DNA of 39,439 nucleotides, taken from contig JANWZE010000033.1 in assembly GCA_025054955.1 (NCBI GenBank), forward strand, positions 1 to 39,439, in the 5' to 3' direction. Position numbers and translations under genes: made by a program. Positions 24,870 through 32,390 of this stretch are shown here, one piece after another. Origin of the DNA: Blastocatellia bacterium. GTDB taxonomy: Bacteria; Acidobacteriota; Blastocatellia; HR10; J050. Within the stretch, counting starts at the first letter, position 1. Each line of letters starts with the position of its first letter. Under the pieces are notes generated by a model. That model was not told the DNA's origin, did not search any database, and worked only from the letters and a program-made list of their open reading frames with translations.

Positions 24870-25975
24870 TCCCTCATTTGCAGCGTTTGCAGGTGCTGTA
24901 GATAGGCTTGCTGCAAGTCCTGATAAAGTTGTTCGAGTCGGTCATACAGCCGCTTATGTTTCCGTGGTGGTCGCTTGGCCAATGCGTAAGCCGTGATGAT
25001 GGGCAGCGCGACCGTTGAATCCAAATAGCAGGTGACCATATCAGGCAATAATTCTGGATCAACCTTCTTCCACGTCATCGCCTCTGACGGCGTTGCGCCA
25101 GACAAGCCACCGGTGTCAGGACGGGCATCGGTGACCTGCAGGAAGTAATCGTGTCCGTTATCTTGCAATCCTAATACTTCCTGAATTTGTGGCTCGGTCT
25201 GCAAGATGAAATTCTTGGGCGAGCCGCCGCCGAAAATGAGCACCGCGCTACGGCCACCCTCGCGCTTGGCATTCCATACAATGGCCGTTGTTTCATTCAC
25301 GTCGCGCGACACATCAAAGCGCAGCCGGCTGCCAATCAAGGCTTGCTCAGCGACATTCATACCAATAGAGCTATCACCAGGCGACGAGGTGTAAATCGGC
25401 ACGCCGTGCTGATAGGCAGCAGAAAGCAACGACTTCGTGCCCAGTCCCAGCGCATTCTCCCGCTCGTGAATGTAACGACCAAGCCGATAATGAAATTCGG
25501 CTGTGCTCATCTCATGCTGAAACTCGTCTGAGGCCAACACCTGACGGAAAAACTTGTCAGTTGAAAGCAGCACGTCATAGTCGAAGAACACATCATAGAT
25601 GCGCACCACGCCATGCTCGCGGAGTTCATAGTCGCTGATGCGCGGCGTACCCACATGCATGGACAAGCCAAGGCCGAAATGTACGTCGTGATAGAGATTG
25701 GCGCCCGTGCTGACGATCCAGTCAACAAACCCATTTTGGATGAGTGGAATGATCGCGGACATTCCCAGGCCCGCCGGCGTCAACGCACCAGTCAGGCTCA
25801 TGCCAATAGTGACGTCGTCAGCCAACATCTTCTCTGTGAACAATTGACAGCCTTCACGCAACCGCGCTGCGTTGTAGGCTAGGAAATTGTTTTCTACCAA
25901 CTCAACAATGGTCGTCTCGGCCGTGACCGGCCGCGGGTTGATGGCCCGCCGTAAAAAACGGTTTTGCCTGGACAT
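24866..25975 (-). CDS. Deoxyhypusine synthase family protein (bacterial type)
   Basis: A 369-residue member of the deoxyhypusine synthase family, which transfers the aminobutyl group of spermidine through an enzyme-Lys imine using NAD. Visible are [40 protein letters not shown], the small-residue loop [35 protein letters not shown], and [16 protein letters not shown]. The last contains the Lys that aligns with the catalytic Lys of human DHS (SWGK). The eukaryotic KHH motif after the Gly-rich loop is replaced by KNF. Bacteria lack eIF5A, so the acceptor is probably a polyamine (homospermidine-type reaction) or an unknown protein. It sits between the CinA-like gene (18 bases upstream) and the coupled SDR. 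Confidence 0.9.
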   Translation of the reverse strand: MSRQNRFLRRAINPRPVTAETTIVELVENNFLAYNAARLREGCQLFTEKMLADDVTIGMSLTGALTPAGLGMSAIIPLIQNGFVDWIVSTGANLYHDVHFGLGLSMHVGTPRISDYELREHGVVRIYDVFFDYDVLLSTDKFFRQVLASDEFQHEMSTAEFHYRLGRYIHERENALGLGTKSLLSAAYQHGVPIYTSSPGDSSIGMNVAEQALIGSRLRFDVSRDVNETTAIVWNAKREGGRSAVLIFGGGSPKNFILQTEPQIQEVLGLQDNGHDYFLQVTDARPDTGGLSGATPSEAMTWKKVDPELLPDMVTCYLDSTVALPIITAYALAKRPPRKHKRLYDRLEQLYQDLQQAYLQHLQTLQMRE

Positions 25976-25993
25976 GTCTTGCTCCTCATCGAA

Positions 25994-26725
25994 TTAGCAA
26001 ACACCTACAACCATCTCAGCATCAAGGCTGTTCATCAGCGCAACAAAGGCTCGCTCAAGTAGTTCCCGATCTTTGGACTCGAGCACGATCTTGACTCGAT
26101 AGTCCGTCTCGGGAAAAGTAGGGTACGAGCCAATCGCAACCGCAGGAAACTGCTCACTCAAGCGCGACAGCATGGGAGCCAGGGCGACCTCATCTTGATT
26201 AACAAACACGGTCTTGCTATGAAATGGGACAGCGCGGAAATGGTCGCGAATGGCTGTAAACTTGCTCTTGAGAATCCACGGCACGCCAGGAAAGATATAC
26301 ACATTCTCGTAATGCAGCACCGGCCATGGGCTCTGTTCTGAATAAATCAGTTGAGCGCCTTCCGGCACCTCAGCAAAGCGAAGCTGTTCTGGAGTGAGCG
26401 ACCCTTCGAAATATGAAGCAACCAGTGTCTTAAGTTCCTCGTGGTGTACGACACGCCGGCCAAAGGCTCGCGCTACGCCAGCAATGGTTAAATCATCATG
26501 CGTCGGCCCGACGCCGCCCGATGTAAAGACATAGTCAAATCGTCCCGCGCAGTCCCGGACCGTTTCAGCAATTTCATCAACGTCGTCCGGTATGACAACC
26601 ACACGTTTGACGGCAACGCCAAGAGCATATAATTCCGGCAATAGGAATTTGGCATTGGCATCTTCGACCCGACCACTCAAAAGCTCATTGCCGATTAAGA
26701 TCACAACTGCTGTTGGCTGATTCAC
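25994..26725 (-). CDS. CinA/MoaB-like molybdopterin-binding domain protein
   Basis: A protein of about 243 residues matching the N-terminal half of CinA. It has AVVILIGNELLSGRVEDANA, the nucleotide/molybdopterin-binding FTSGGVGPTHDDLTI, and FAEVPEGAQLIYSEQSPWPV followed by YIFPGVPWILKSK. In the family this domain hydrolyses or binds pyrophosphate-containing cofactors (CinA-type ADP-ribose/FAD pyrophosphatase) or molybdopterin. The C-terminal deamidase half of full CinA is absent. The open frame extends to 26866, but that would overlap the divergent Mut7-C gene's start and adds a non-conserved extension. I prefer the GTG at 26725, just before the conserved strand. It is the first gene of the operon with the deoxyhypusine-synthase-like gene. 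Confidence 0.85.
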   Translation of the reverse strand: MNQPTAVVILIGNELLSGRVEDANAKFLLPELYALGVAVKRVVVIPDDVDEIAETVRDCAGRFDYVFTSGGVGPTHDDLTIAGVARAFGRRVVHHEELKTLVASYFEGSLTPEQLRFAEVPEGAQLIYSEQSPWPVLHYENVYIFPGVPWILKSKFTAIRDHFRAVPFHSKTVFVNQDEVALAPMLSRLSEQFPAVAIGSYPTFPETDYRVKIVLESKDRELLERAFVALMNSLDAEMVVGVC

Positions 26726-26790
26726 GCGGCTTATCTTACCGATTTGCTCGTGAATTGGCAATCGGTGTTCATCGTCTTGCGTCGGTTTGG

Positions 26791-26796
26791 TATACT
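26791..26796 (+). promoter_or_regulatory. -10 box upstream of the Mut7-C gene
   Basis: TATACT lies nine bases before the ATG at 26805, so transcription would begin within a few bases of the start codon (near-leaderless). No convincing -35 is seen at the proper distance. Confidence 0.35.
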
Positions 26797-26804
26797 GAGC
26801 GACG

Positions 26805-27254
26805 ATGCGATTTGTTGTTGATGCCATGCTCGGACGCTTAGCTCGCTGGTTGAGAGTGGTCGGCATTGATACGCTCTATGCCGCTGGCCTCGACGATCAT
26901 GCACTCGTTGAGCTGTGTAACACACAAGGGCGCGTCTTGTTGACCAAGGATGTAGCACTGCTACGCGAAAACAAGGTTGAGGGCTACCTGGTTCGCAGCC
27001 GTACGTGGCAAGATCAACTGCTCGAAGTTATTGATGAATTCCACCTGCGTGCTCACATCAAACCATTCTCGCGCTGCCTCAATTGCAATGAGGTGCTCGT
27101 CGAAGTTTCCAAGCAAGATGTGGTGAACTGCATCCCCCCATTTGTCCTGCAGAACCAGCACCAATTTTTTCGGTGTCACGGTTGCCAGCGGGTTTACTGG
27201 AACGGTTCGCACACTGATCGAATGGCAGCAACGCTAAGCAAGATAATAGGTTAA
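26805..27254 (+). CDS. Mut7-C RNase-like (PIN-related) domain protein with zinc ribbon
   Basis: A 149-residue protein. MRFVVDAMLGRLARWLRVVG carries the first acidic residue of the Mut7-C/PIN-like fold. TLYAAGLDDHALVELC and GRVLLTKDVALL contribute others, giving the acidic pocket expected of a metal-dependent nuclease. The C-terminal part has CLNCNEVL and CHGCQRVYWNGSHTDRM, a zinc ribbon with the family-typical ending. Family members are thought to be RNases; the target is unknown. The start codon has no clear ribosome site and the -10 box is only nine bases away, so a leaderless message is likely. Divergent from the CinA-like operon. Confidence 0.92.
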   Translation: MRFVVDAMLGRLARWLRVVGIDTLYAAGLDDHALVELCNTQGRVLLTKDVALLRENKVEGYLVRSRTWQDQLLEVIDEFHLRAHIKPFSRCLNCNEVLVEVSKQDVVNCIPPFVLQNQHQFFRCHGCQRVYWNGSHTDRMAATLSKIIG

Positions 27255-27319
27255 TCGTCTCGCTTTGGGCTTTTCAGAGCTTCTGGAATGAAAATTAACG
27301 AAACCAAAGTTAATTATCC

Positions 27320-27346
27320 TTGACTTTTTAAGCAATTCACTATAAT
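27320..27346 (+). promoter_or_regulatory. Strong-looking sigma-70 promoter of the small exported protein
   Basis: TTGACT at 27320-27325 and the perfect TATAAT at 27341-27346 are 15 bases apart in an A/T-rich patch, unlike the surroundings. The spacer is a little short. The ATG follows 42 bases later behind TGGAGG. Confidence 0.6.
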
Positions 27347-27388
27347 ATAACAATGCCCGGTTCATAAAGAATAAATGGAGGCTATAGA

Positions 27389-28045
27389 ATGAAAATGCTG
27401 ATGAAAGTTCGCTACATCATTGTTTCCGCCATGCTGCTTATGATTGGCGCTGGTCCGCTGGCAGCCGGTCCGGTCTCCAGTTCGCCTACGCCGGTCCAGT
27501 CTGAGGCTGAGAACGCTGACGTGGCTCCATTGGTCGCTGCGCTCATGGCAGTGCTAGAGGGCCGGGCTAGCCAATATCGCGCAAGAGTGGACACTGTTCA
27601 GGCCAAGCTGTTTCAGATTGGTGAGACGTCTGCTGTGATTGCTCCGGTGACCGAGCTGAGCCTCACCGACCTAGGGCTGTTGGGCATTCTGGAGGTTGCT
27701 GGCAACTTCAAAGTGAGAGGCACGGATTTACCTGCCGGCTCATATCGCATGGAGCTGGGTGGCACGCTGTCACAAATGCAGTTGCATTTTCGGAATTCGT
27801 TCGGTCAGCGCGTGATGAGCATCCCGGTGGAGTTTTACTCTAACGTTACCTTTAACGGTTCGGGGCAAGCTGGCGCTAGTGCACTGCGCCGCCCACCCCT
27901 TACTCCGCTGCGTGTGATCGGCCCCAATGTCAACATTAATTTCAATCTCACGCGGACGCCACCTTACGTCTCCAACGTCAACACGTGCATCGGGTTTTTT
28001 ATCCCGTTTTCCTCTGGCACCTTTACCATCCGGTTTTGCTTCTGA
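27389..28045 (+). CDS. Small exported protein of unknown function
   Basis: A 218-residue protein with a signal peptide (KVRYIIVSAMLLMIGAGPLA, then AGPVSSS). The mature part has a helical stretch (PLVAALMAVLEGRASQYRAR) followed by beta-rich sequence with LLGILEVAGNFKVRG, LPAGSYRMELGGTLSQMQLH and FYSNVTFNGSGQ. Two Cys near the end (NTCIGFFIP and FTIRFCF) could form a disulfide. I do not recognise the family. It has its own promoter with good -35 and -10 hexamers and a clear TGGAGG ribosome site, and is followed by a strong hairpin. It therefore looks like a well-expressed, monocistronic envelope or extracellular protein. Confidence 0.8.
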   Translation: MKMLMKVRYIIVSAMLLMIGAGPLAAGPVSSSPTPVQSEAENADVAPLVAALMAVLEGRASQYRARVDTVQAKLFQIGETSAVIAPVTELSLTDLGLLGILEVAGNFKVRGTDLPAGSYRMELGGTLSQMQLHFRNSFGQRVMSIPVEFYSNVTFNGSGQAGASALRRPPLTPLRVIGPNVNINFNLTRTPPYVSNVNTCIGFFIPFSSGTFTIRFCF

Positions 28046-28077
28046 TTGGGTCCGGCACCGAGCAGGGCAAACGACCA

Positions 28078-28116
28078 CCTTCCATAGCAGGGAATTGGAC
28101 ACCCTGCTATGGAAGG
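28078..28116. terminator. Bidirectional hairpin between convergent genes
   Basis: CCTTCCATAGCAGGG (28078-28092) and CCCTGCTATGGAAGG (28102-28116) form a perfect 15-bp stem with a 9-nt loop, between the stops of the exported-protein gene and the AcuC-type gene. There is no T-run on either side. Confidence 0.7.
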
Positions 28117-28133
28117 GATATTGAGGCTCGGAG

Positions 28134-29273
28134 CTAACCACTCAGTCCGTGGCGTGGAAAGATTTTTTGCTGAATCGTTTTGACCTGACGTTCTGCATAT
28201 TGGCGAACATGCTGATGGATAGGTTGAGTTGGTTCCGGGTCGTGCAGTTGAGTTCCTTGCAGGCCAAAACGCTGTAACGTTTCAACGCAGGCCGGCGGAA
28301 TTTCGTCGGGCAGTTCAATGTCGTTCATGATGGCATAGGCCAGCGTCCAAGCCCGCGCGACATTGGCCAAGTGATAACCGCCGCCGCCGAGCGCCACCCA
28401 CGGGATGCCCCACGCCTTGATGCGATGAAGGATTTGGACAAAGCCATGTGTGGTCAGCCGCAGGTGCGCCAGTGGGTCATCCACGAACGTATCTACGCCC
28501 AGTTGCGTCACGATGGTATCCGGCTTGAATGCTTCGATCAACGGCTGCACTACTTGATCGAAGACCCACAGATAGGTCTCATCGTCGGTGCCAGGATAAA
28601 GCGGTACGTTGACCGAATAGCCCTGCCCGGCGCCTTGGCCGATTTCTTCCACAAAACCGGTTCCGGGGAAGAGGAATTGTCCATCTTCATGGAGCGAGAT
28701 TGTCAAAACCTGATCGGTGTCATAAAAACCGGCTTGCACGCCGTCGCCGTGATGCACATCCACGTCCAAGTAGACCACCCGCTGACCTTGTTTGACCAAG
28801 TCCTTGATGGCGATGACAGGATCGTCGAAGTAGCAAAAGCCTGAGGCGCGGTCTGGCATGGCGTGGTGCAGTCCACCGGCGATATTGAAGGCCACAGGTA
28901 CATCTCCCGCCCGGACAGATCGTGCAGCTTGAAGCGAGGCGCCTGTGATCAGCAGTGATGCCCGGTAGACGCCTTGGACGATCGGGTTGTCGCCTGGGCC
29001 TAGTCCGTAGACATAAGGATTGGGCGGAACCAAGCCCTGATCAATGTTGCGCAGCACGGCAATATAATCGGGTGTATGAAACCAAGCGATCTCATGTTCA
29101 CTGGCCGGCTGGGGTTCGCTTTTGAGAATGTCCGGCCGGTCAAACACACCATACGCTTGCAGCAAATCGTGGGTGAGCTTCAAGCGCACTAAACGCATTG
29201 GGTGGTGAGGGCCGTAGCTGAATTGTTGCAATTCGTCGCTATAGATGAAGCTGCTCTTGTATGTTCCGGTCAT
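28134..29273 (-). CDS. acuC: AcuC-type histone deacetylase superfamily protein
   Basis: A 379-residue zinc-dependent deacetylase of the class I HDAC/AcuC type. It has YGPHHPMRLVRLKLTHDLL at the N-terminus, the active-site LHHAMPDRASGFCYFDDP with the paired His, VVYLDVDVHHGDGVQ with metal-binding Asp and His, LTISLHEDGQFLFPGTG, and the C-terminal WVALGGGGYHLANVARAW with the catalytic Tyr. AcuC deacetylates proteins such as acetyl-CoA synthetase in other bacteria. GAGGAG is 11 bases upstream of ATG 29273; the in-frame TTG at 29282 is too close to it. No acuA or acsA is nearby, so the substrate is open. Confidence 0.93.
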   Translation of the reverse strand: MTGTYKSSFIYSDELQQFSYGPHHPMRLVRLKLTHDLLQAYGVFDRPDILKSEPQPASEHEIAWFHTPDYIAVLRNIDQGLVPPNPYVYGLGPGDNPIVQGVYRASLLITGASLQAARSVRAGDVPVAFNIAGGLHHAMPDRASGFCYFDDPVIAIKDLVKQGQRVVYLDVDVHHGDGVQAGFYDTDQVLTISLHEDGQFLFPGTGFVEEIGQGAGQGYSVNVPLYPGTDDETYLWVFDQVVQPLIEAFKPDTIVTQLGVDTFVDDPLAHLRLTTHGFVQILHRIKAWGIPWVALGGGGYHLANVARAWTLAYAIMNDIELPDEIPPACVETLQRFGLQGTQLHDPEPTQPIHQHVRQYAERQVKTIQQKIFPRHGLSG

Positions 29274-29445
29274 GATGCACAACGCTCCTCATAATCTAAG
29301 CGGCAGCATATCTTAGCACATCAATCAACGACACGTTTACAGGAAATGCCGCGTTCTTACTGCCGAGTAGCTCATCGTGCCAGTGTTTTCCAGTATATCA
29401 CGTCCGAGATTTTCTCTTCCGCCACCTTGAGTAAAAGGACGAACT

Positions 29446-29542
29446 GCTCCTCTGAAAAATAGCCCACGAAACACACGAACCTCACGAAAGAATTGTATTT
29501 TCATCGTTCGTGGTGTGCTGTTGCATAGGGGCGATTTCCTGG
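29446..29542 (+). repeat. Dispersed intergenic repeat, family A (copy close to 8121-8216)
   Basis: CCCACGAAACACACGAACCT, then AAGAATTGTATTTTCATCG, TTCGTGGTGTGCTGTTGCAT and AGGGGCGATTTCCT follow the copy at 8121-8216 block by block. It fills the spacer between the AcuC-type gene and the YpdA-type gene. Confidence 0.8.
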
Positions 29543-29580
29543 CATTGGGGGCCTCTGACTCTTCTGCGAGTTGGCGGCGG

Positions 29581-30582
29581 TTAAGAAATGTTAAGCGACT
29601 CACGATTGAGGGCGCTCCTCAACGCTTGCATGATCTGCCGGCCGTGGAAGCGGCCGTTCTCGATGAAAATTTTGTTTGTTTCTCGTCCCGCGATGATTGG
29701 GCCGGCTAAGTAGATCCCTTTGACGTTACTCTCAAGCGTCTGTGGATCGTGGGCCGGAATCAACGTGTCTCCGTCCACGTGGATGCCAACGCGACGTAGG
29801 AAATCTACATCGGCGTGATAACCAGTCAGAGCAAAGACGAAATCATTGGCCAATTCGTTTCGCTCGCCTGTTTTGAGAGATTCAGTCACAATGGTCTGAG
29901 GCTTGATCTGTACGACGAGCGTGTTAAAGAGCGCGGTAATGTCGCCGCTGCTGATGCGGTTACGCAGGTCGGGAGCGATCCAGTACTTCAGGTGCGGGCT
30001 CAGGTCCTCGCCACGATGAATCAACGTCACACGCGCGCCGCCGCGGAATAAATCGAGCGCCGCTTCTGCCGCCGAGTTACCAGCGCCGATCACAGCGACA
30101 TCGCGCTGAAAATACGGATGCGCCTCGGTGTAGTAATGCGAGCACTTAGGTGAATCTTCACCGGGGATGCCGAGTCGGTTAGGATGATCGTAGTAACCGG
30201 TTGCCAGAATGACTTTCCGTGCCGCGTAGCTGTGACGTTGACCGACACTGGTTTCTGTCAGCACTTGCCAGGAACCATCCTCTCCATTGATGTCTATGAC
30301 CCGTTCATACTGATGAATGTTTAGCCGGTAGGCTTGCGCCACACGGCGGTAATATTTCAACGCTTCCAATCGCGTCGGTTTTTGAGATAAACAGACCATC
30401 GGCAGGTCGCCGATTTCAAGTAGCTCTGGGGTGGTGAAGTAGACCATGTCTTTAGGAAAGTGTGCGAGCGAGTTGACCAGACAGCCTTTCTCGATGACCA
30501 GATAATCCCACTGCGCACGCTGTAATTCAATGGCGCAGGCCAGCCCCGTCGGCCCGGCCCCGACGACAATAACATCGTACAT
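29581..30582 (-). CDS. YpdA-type FAD-dependent thiol-disulfide reductase
   Basis: A 333-residue flavoprotein of the YpdA/Bdr type. VIVVGAGPTGLACAIELQRA binds FAD. LVIEKGCLVNSLAHFPKDMVYF is typical of the family and carries the single conserved Cys near position 38. VILATGYYDHPNRLGIPGE closes the FAD domain, and DVAVIGAGNSAAEAALDLFR binds NADPH. YpdA-like enzymes reduce bacillithiol disulfide with one active-site Cys; here that Cys is in IEKGCLVNS. It suggests that this organism uses bacillithiol or a similar low-molecular-weight thiol. That is inference, because no bshABC genes lie nearby. The ferritin-like gene lies upstream of it on the same strand and may be co-transcribed. Confidence 0.88.
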   Translation of the reverse strand: MYDVIVVGAGPTGLACAIELQRAQWDYLVIEKGCLVNSLAHFPKDMVYFTTPELLEIGDLPMVCLSQKPTRLEALKYYRRVAQAYRLNIHQYERVIDINGEDGSWQVLTETSVGQRHSYAARKVILATGYYDHPNRLGIPGEDSPKCSHYYTEAHPYFQRDVAVIGAGNSAAEAALDLFRGGARVTLIHRGEDLSPHLKYWIAPDLRNRISSGDITALFNTLVVQIKPQTIVTESLKTGERNELANDFVFALTGYHADVDFLRRVGIHVDGDTLIPAHDPQTLESNVKGIYLAGPIIAGRETNKIFIENGRFHGRQIMQALRSALNRESLNIS

Positions 30583-30671
30583 GGTTACTCTCCAACGATG
30601 AGGGCTGCGTGCTCAACGCAGCACAATTGAAGAATTCTCTTGATGCGTCACGGATTGTTTTGGGGTCATGC

Positions 30672-31097
30672 TCATTGTTGTTGCCGTAGCATCTTTTCCA
30701 CTTCTGAGACGTGGACTTCTTCGTCGTGGATCATCCGTCGAGCAAACTCTTCAAGCATGATGCTCTGCTCTTGAACCAGTTTGAGCAATTCCTTGAACAA
30801 GCCCAATTGGAGGCGCTCATGAGCCAGACTTTCGCCTAGAATGTCGGCCAGCGAATGCTTATGCGTCTCGAGCAACCCGGCGATCTTCAGCGATGGATGA
30901 CCTCCCAGCGCGGTGATATGCTCACCGATTTGCTCTGCATGAGAGAGCGACTCGCGAGCCTGCTGGCGTAGCCAGCTCACAATTGGAATACGATGAGGAC
31001 CAAACACCATGAACGAGTAGTGGGTGTAGCGAACGACGCCGGCTAGTTCGTTTTCCAGCAGCGCATTCAATTTCTGGATGACTTTTTCCTTTCTCAT
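30672..31097 (-). CDS. Ferritin-like/bacterioferritin-family iron-binding protein
   Basis: A 141-residue four-helix protein. LNALLENELAGVVRYTHYSF has the first metal Glu and WLRQQARESLSHAEQIGEHI has the ExxH pair. LAHERLQLGLFKELLKLVQE and IHDEEVHVSEVEKML complete the second half of a di-iron site. This pattern fits bacterioferritin-like proteins, which oxidise and store iron or protect DNA from Fenton damage. ATG 31097 begins the recognisable domain; the open frame upstream (to 31256) has no similarity to the family and is rejected. It is 89 bases upstream of the YpdA-type gene on the same strand. Together they suggest an oxidative-stress function. Confidence 0.88.
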   Translation of the reverse strand: MRKEKVIQKLNALLENELAGVVRYTHYSFMVFGPHRIPIVSWLRQQARESLSHAEQIGEHITALGGHPSLKIAGLLETHKHSLADILGESLAHERLQLGLFKELLKLVQEQSIMLEEFARRMIHDEEVHVSEVEKMLRQQQ

Positions 31098-31745
31098 TAT
31101 TCGTGCCTCTGTTTTGTGGGAATGAAATGAGCCAGGATTATAGAGGCCACCCAGCGAATACACAAGCAAAGGGTCGGCAGGTAATCGTTTCATCATTGGT
31201 GCTTGAACGAAGAGGTGTCCTCTGGCACCCTGGTGGGAACATTCGGAGGAAGCCATGATGAAACGAGAGCTTGCTCCTAATTATTCCTCTCGTCAGCCAA
31301 GCGGCCCAGTCGGATTTCGGATTGCAGATTACTCAAGCTCAAAGTGAGTAGCAGTCACGGCTAACTGAGATACCTTTCAAAGTGAATTGGCGTAATTACT
31401 CATCCACATAGCGGCCATCGAATTGAATGTGTGTCGCGCAGAACCTGGAAGTGGGACTGAACCCCATGAGAAGAGAGAAACAAGCCTATCCCAAATGCCG
31501 AGTGAATATCGCACATTGCCGTTCGGGCAGCGCAGGTCCTGCCGTGCTTTCTGGCCTCATAACGTGGTCTTTGGCGGCCAATTTGTATTGGGGTCGGCGT
31601 GTGCCGCTTGGTGTACGTGCCTCTGCTGCTTATTAAGCCAAACGTACCGCAAAGAGACTCTGGGCATCTGGGTTGTCCTTGGTGATCCCCGAGCGCTAGA
31701 TGAGCGACTGACTTGGAGCATGCAGAGTGCAGCTAGGGAATATCC
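31098..31745. other. Long spacer without recognised gene
   Basis: About 650 bases between the divergent ferritin-like and FHA genes. I see no tRNA, no conserved open frame and no strong hairpin with T-run. The open frame at 31423-31812 reads a Trp/Cys-rich mixture without domain features and would have to end on top of the FHA gene's start. Confidence 0.45.
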
Positions 31746-31772
31746 TTGCTCGGTGACAGCTTTCGATATAAT
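31746..31772 (+). promoter_or_regulatory. Promoter of the FHA/kinase cluster
   Basis: A perfect TATAAT (31767-31772) preceded by TTGCTC (31746-31751, spacer 15) leads to GGAGG (31792) and the first start codon. This is the only convincing promoter ahead of the four signalling genes. Confidence 0.5.
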
Positions 31773-31811
31773 CTTATGTGCCTGTACCGACGGAGGATTT
31801 CGTTCACGGTG

Positions 31812-32381
31812 ATGATTCAATGCCCTCATTGTGGTGCCGACCTTTTGGACACTGACCTGTACTGCGGCACGTGCGGGATCCGAGTCCAGTCATCGGCGCG
31901 GACTCTAGCCTCTGCCAGACCAAGCGGCCCGGCCTTGCCTAAAACCGATGAGGATGATGAATCGCTGCGCTGGATGCCGAAAACATTAGCCGGCATAGAG
32001 TCAAATCCGGTTGCGCCAACCGAACCACGCGAGTGCAGGCCGGTTGACGCGCCGCCGGCGCGCTTGGTGGTTATTCGTCATGGACAACTTGTGCGCGAAT
32101 TTCCATTGCAGGGAAGCCGCTGGTTGATCGGACGATGGGACCCGCAACGGCGCGTTTTTCCTGATGTGGACTTGGATAATGAGGATCCGGAGGCAACTGT
32201 ATCGCGACAGCATGCCTGTCTGACTTATCAAAATGGGCAGTATTTCATCGAAGACTTGGGCAGCACCAATGGCACGTTCATCAATCGTGGGCATCGGCTC
32301 ATTCCGGGACGGCGTTATCTGGTCGAGGACGGCGATGAGATTATCGTTGGCAAAACGTTTTTGAAATTGGTGATTGGATAA
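31812..32381 (+). CDS. Zinc-ribbon plus FHA domain protein
   Basis: A 189-residue protein. An N-terminal zinc ribbon (CPHCGADLLDTDLYCGTCG) is followed by a Pro/Ala-rich linker and a C-terminal FHA domain from about residue 80. The FHA core shows WLIGRWDPQRRVFPDVDLD, TVSRQHACLTYQNGQYFIE and DLGSTNGTFINRGHR, with the Arg, Ser, His and Asn that bind phosphothreonine. Such proteins read the output of Hanks-type kinases. The kinase gene starts only nine bases downstream and carries the same zinc-ribbon/FHA pair, so this protein is a probable scaffold or substrate. The start is ATG at 31812, or GTG at 31809 which has better distance to GGAGG. Confidence 0.92.
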   Translation: MIQCPHCGADLLDTDLYCGTCGIRVQSSARTLASARPSGPALPKTDEDDESLRWMPKTLAGIESNPVAPTEPRECRPVDAPPARLVVIRHGQLVREFPLQGSRWLIGRWDPQRRVFPDVDLDNEDPEATVSRQHACLTYQNGQYFIEDLGSTNGTFINRGHRLIPGRRYLVEDGDEIIVGKTFLKLVIG

Positions 32382-32390
32382 GACTCCATC

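Noticed and set aside
26726-26866. Longer N-terminus of the CinA-like protein
   Set aside because: It would overlap the start of the divergent Mut7-C gene and is not part of the conserved domain.
31423-31812. 129-codon open frame upstream of the FHA gene
   Set aside because: Cys/Trp-rich, no domain or signal features, and it ends on the FHA gene's start codon region; the -10 box and ribosome site of the FHA gene lie inside it.
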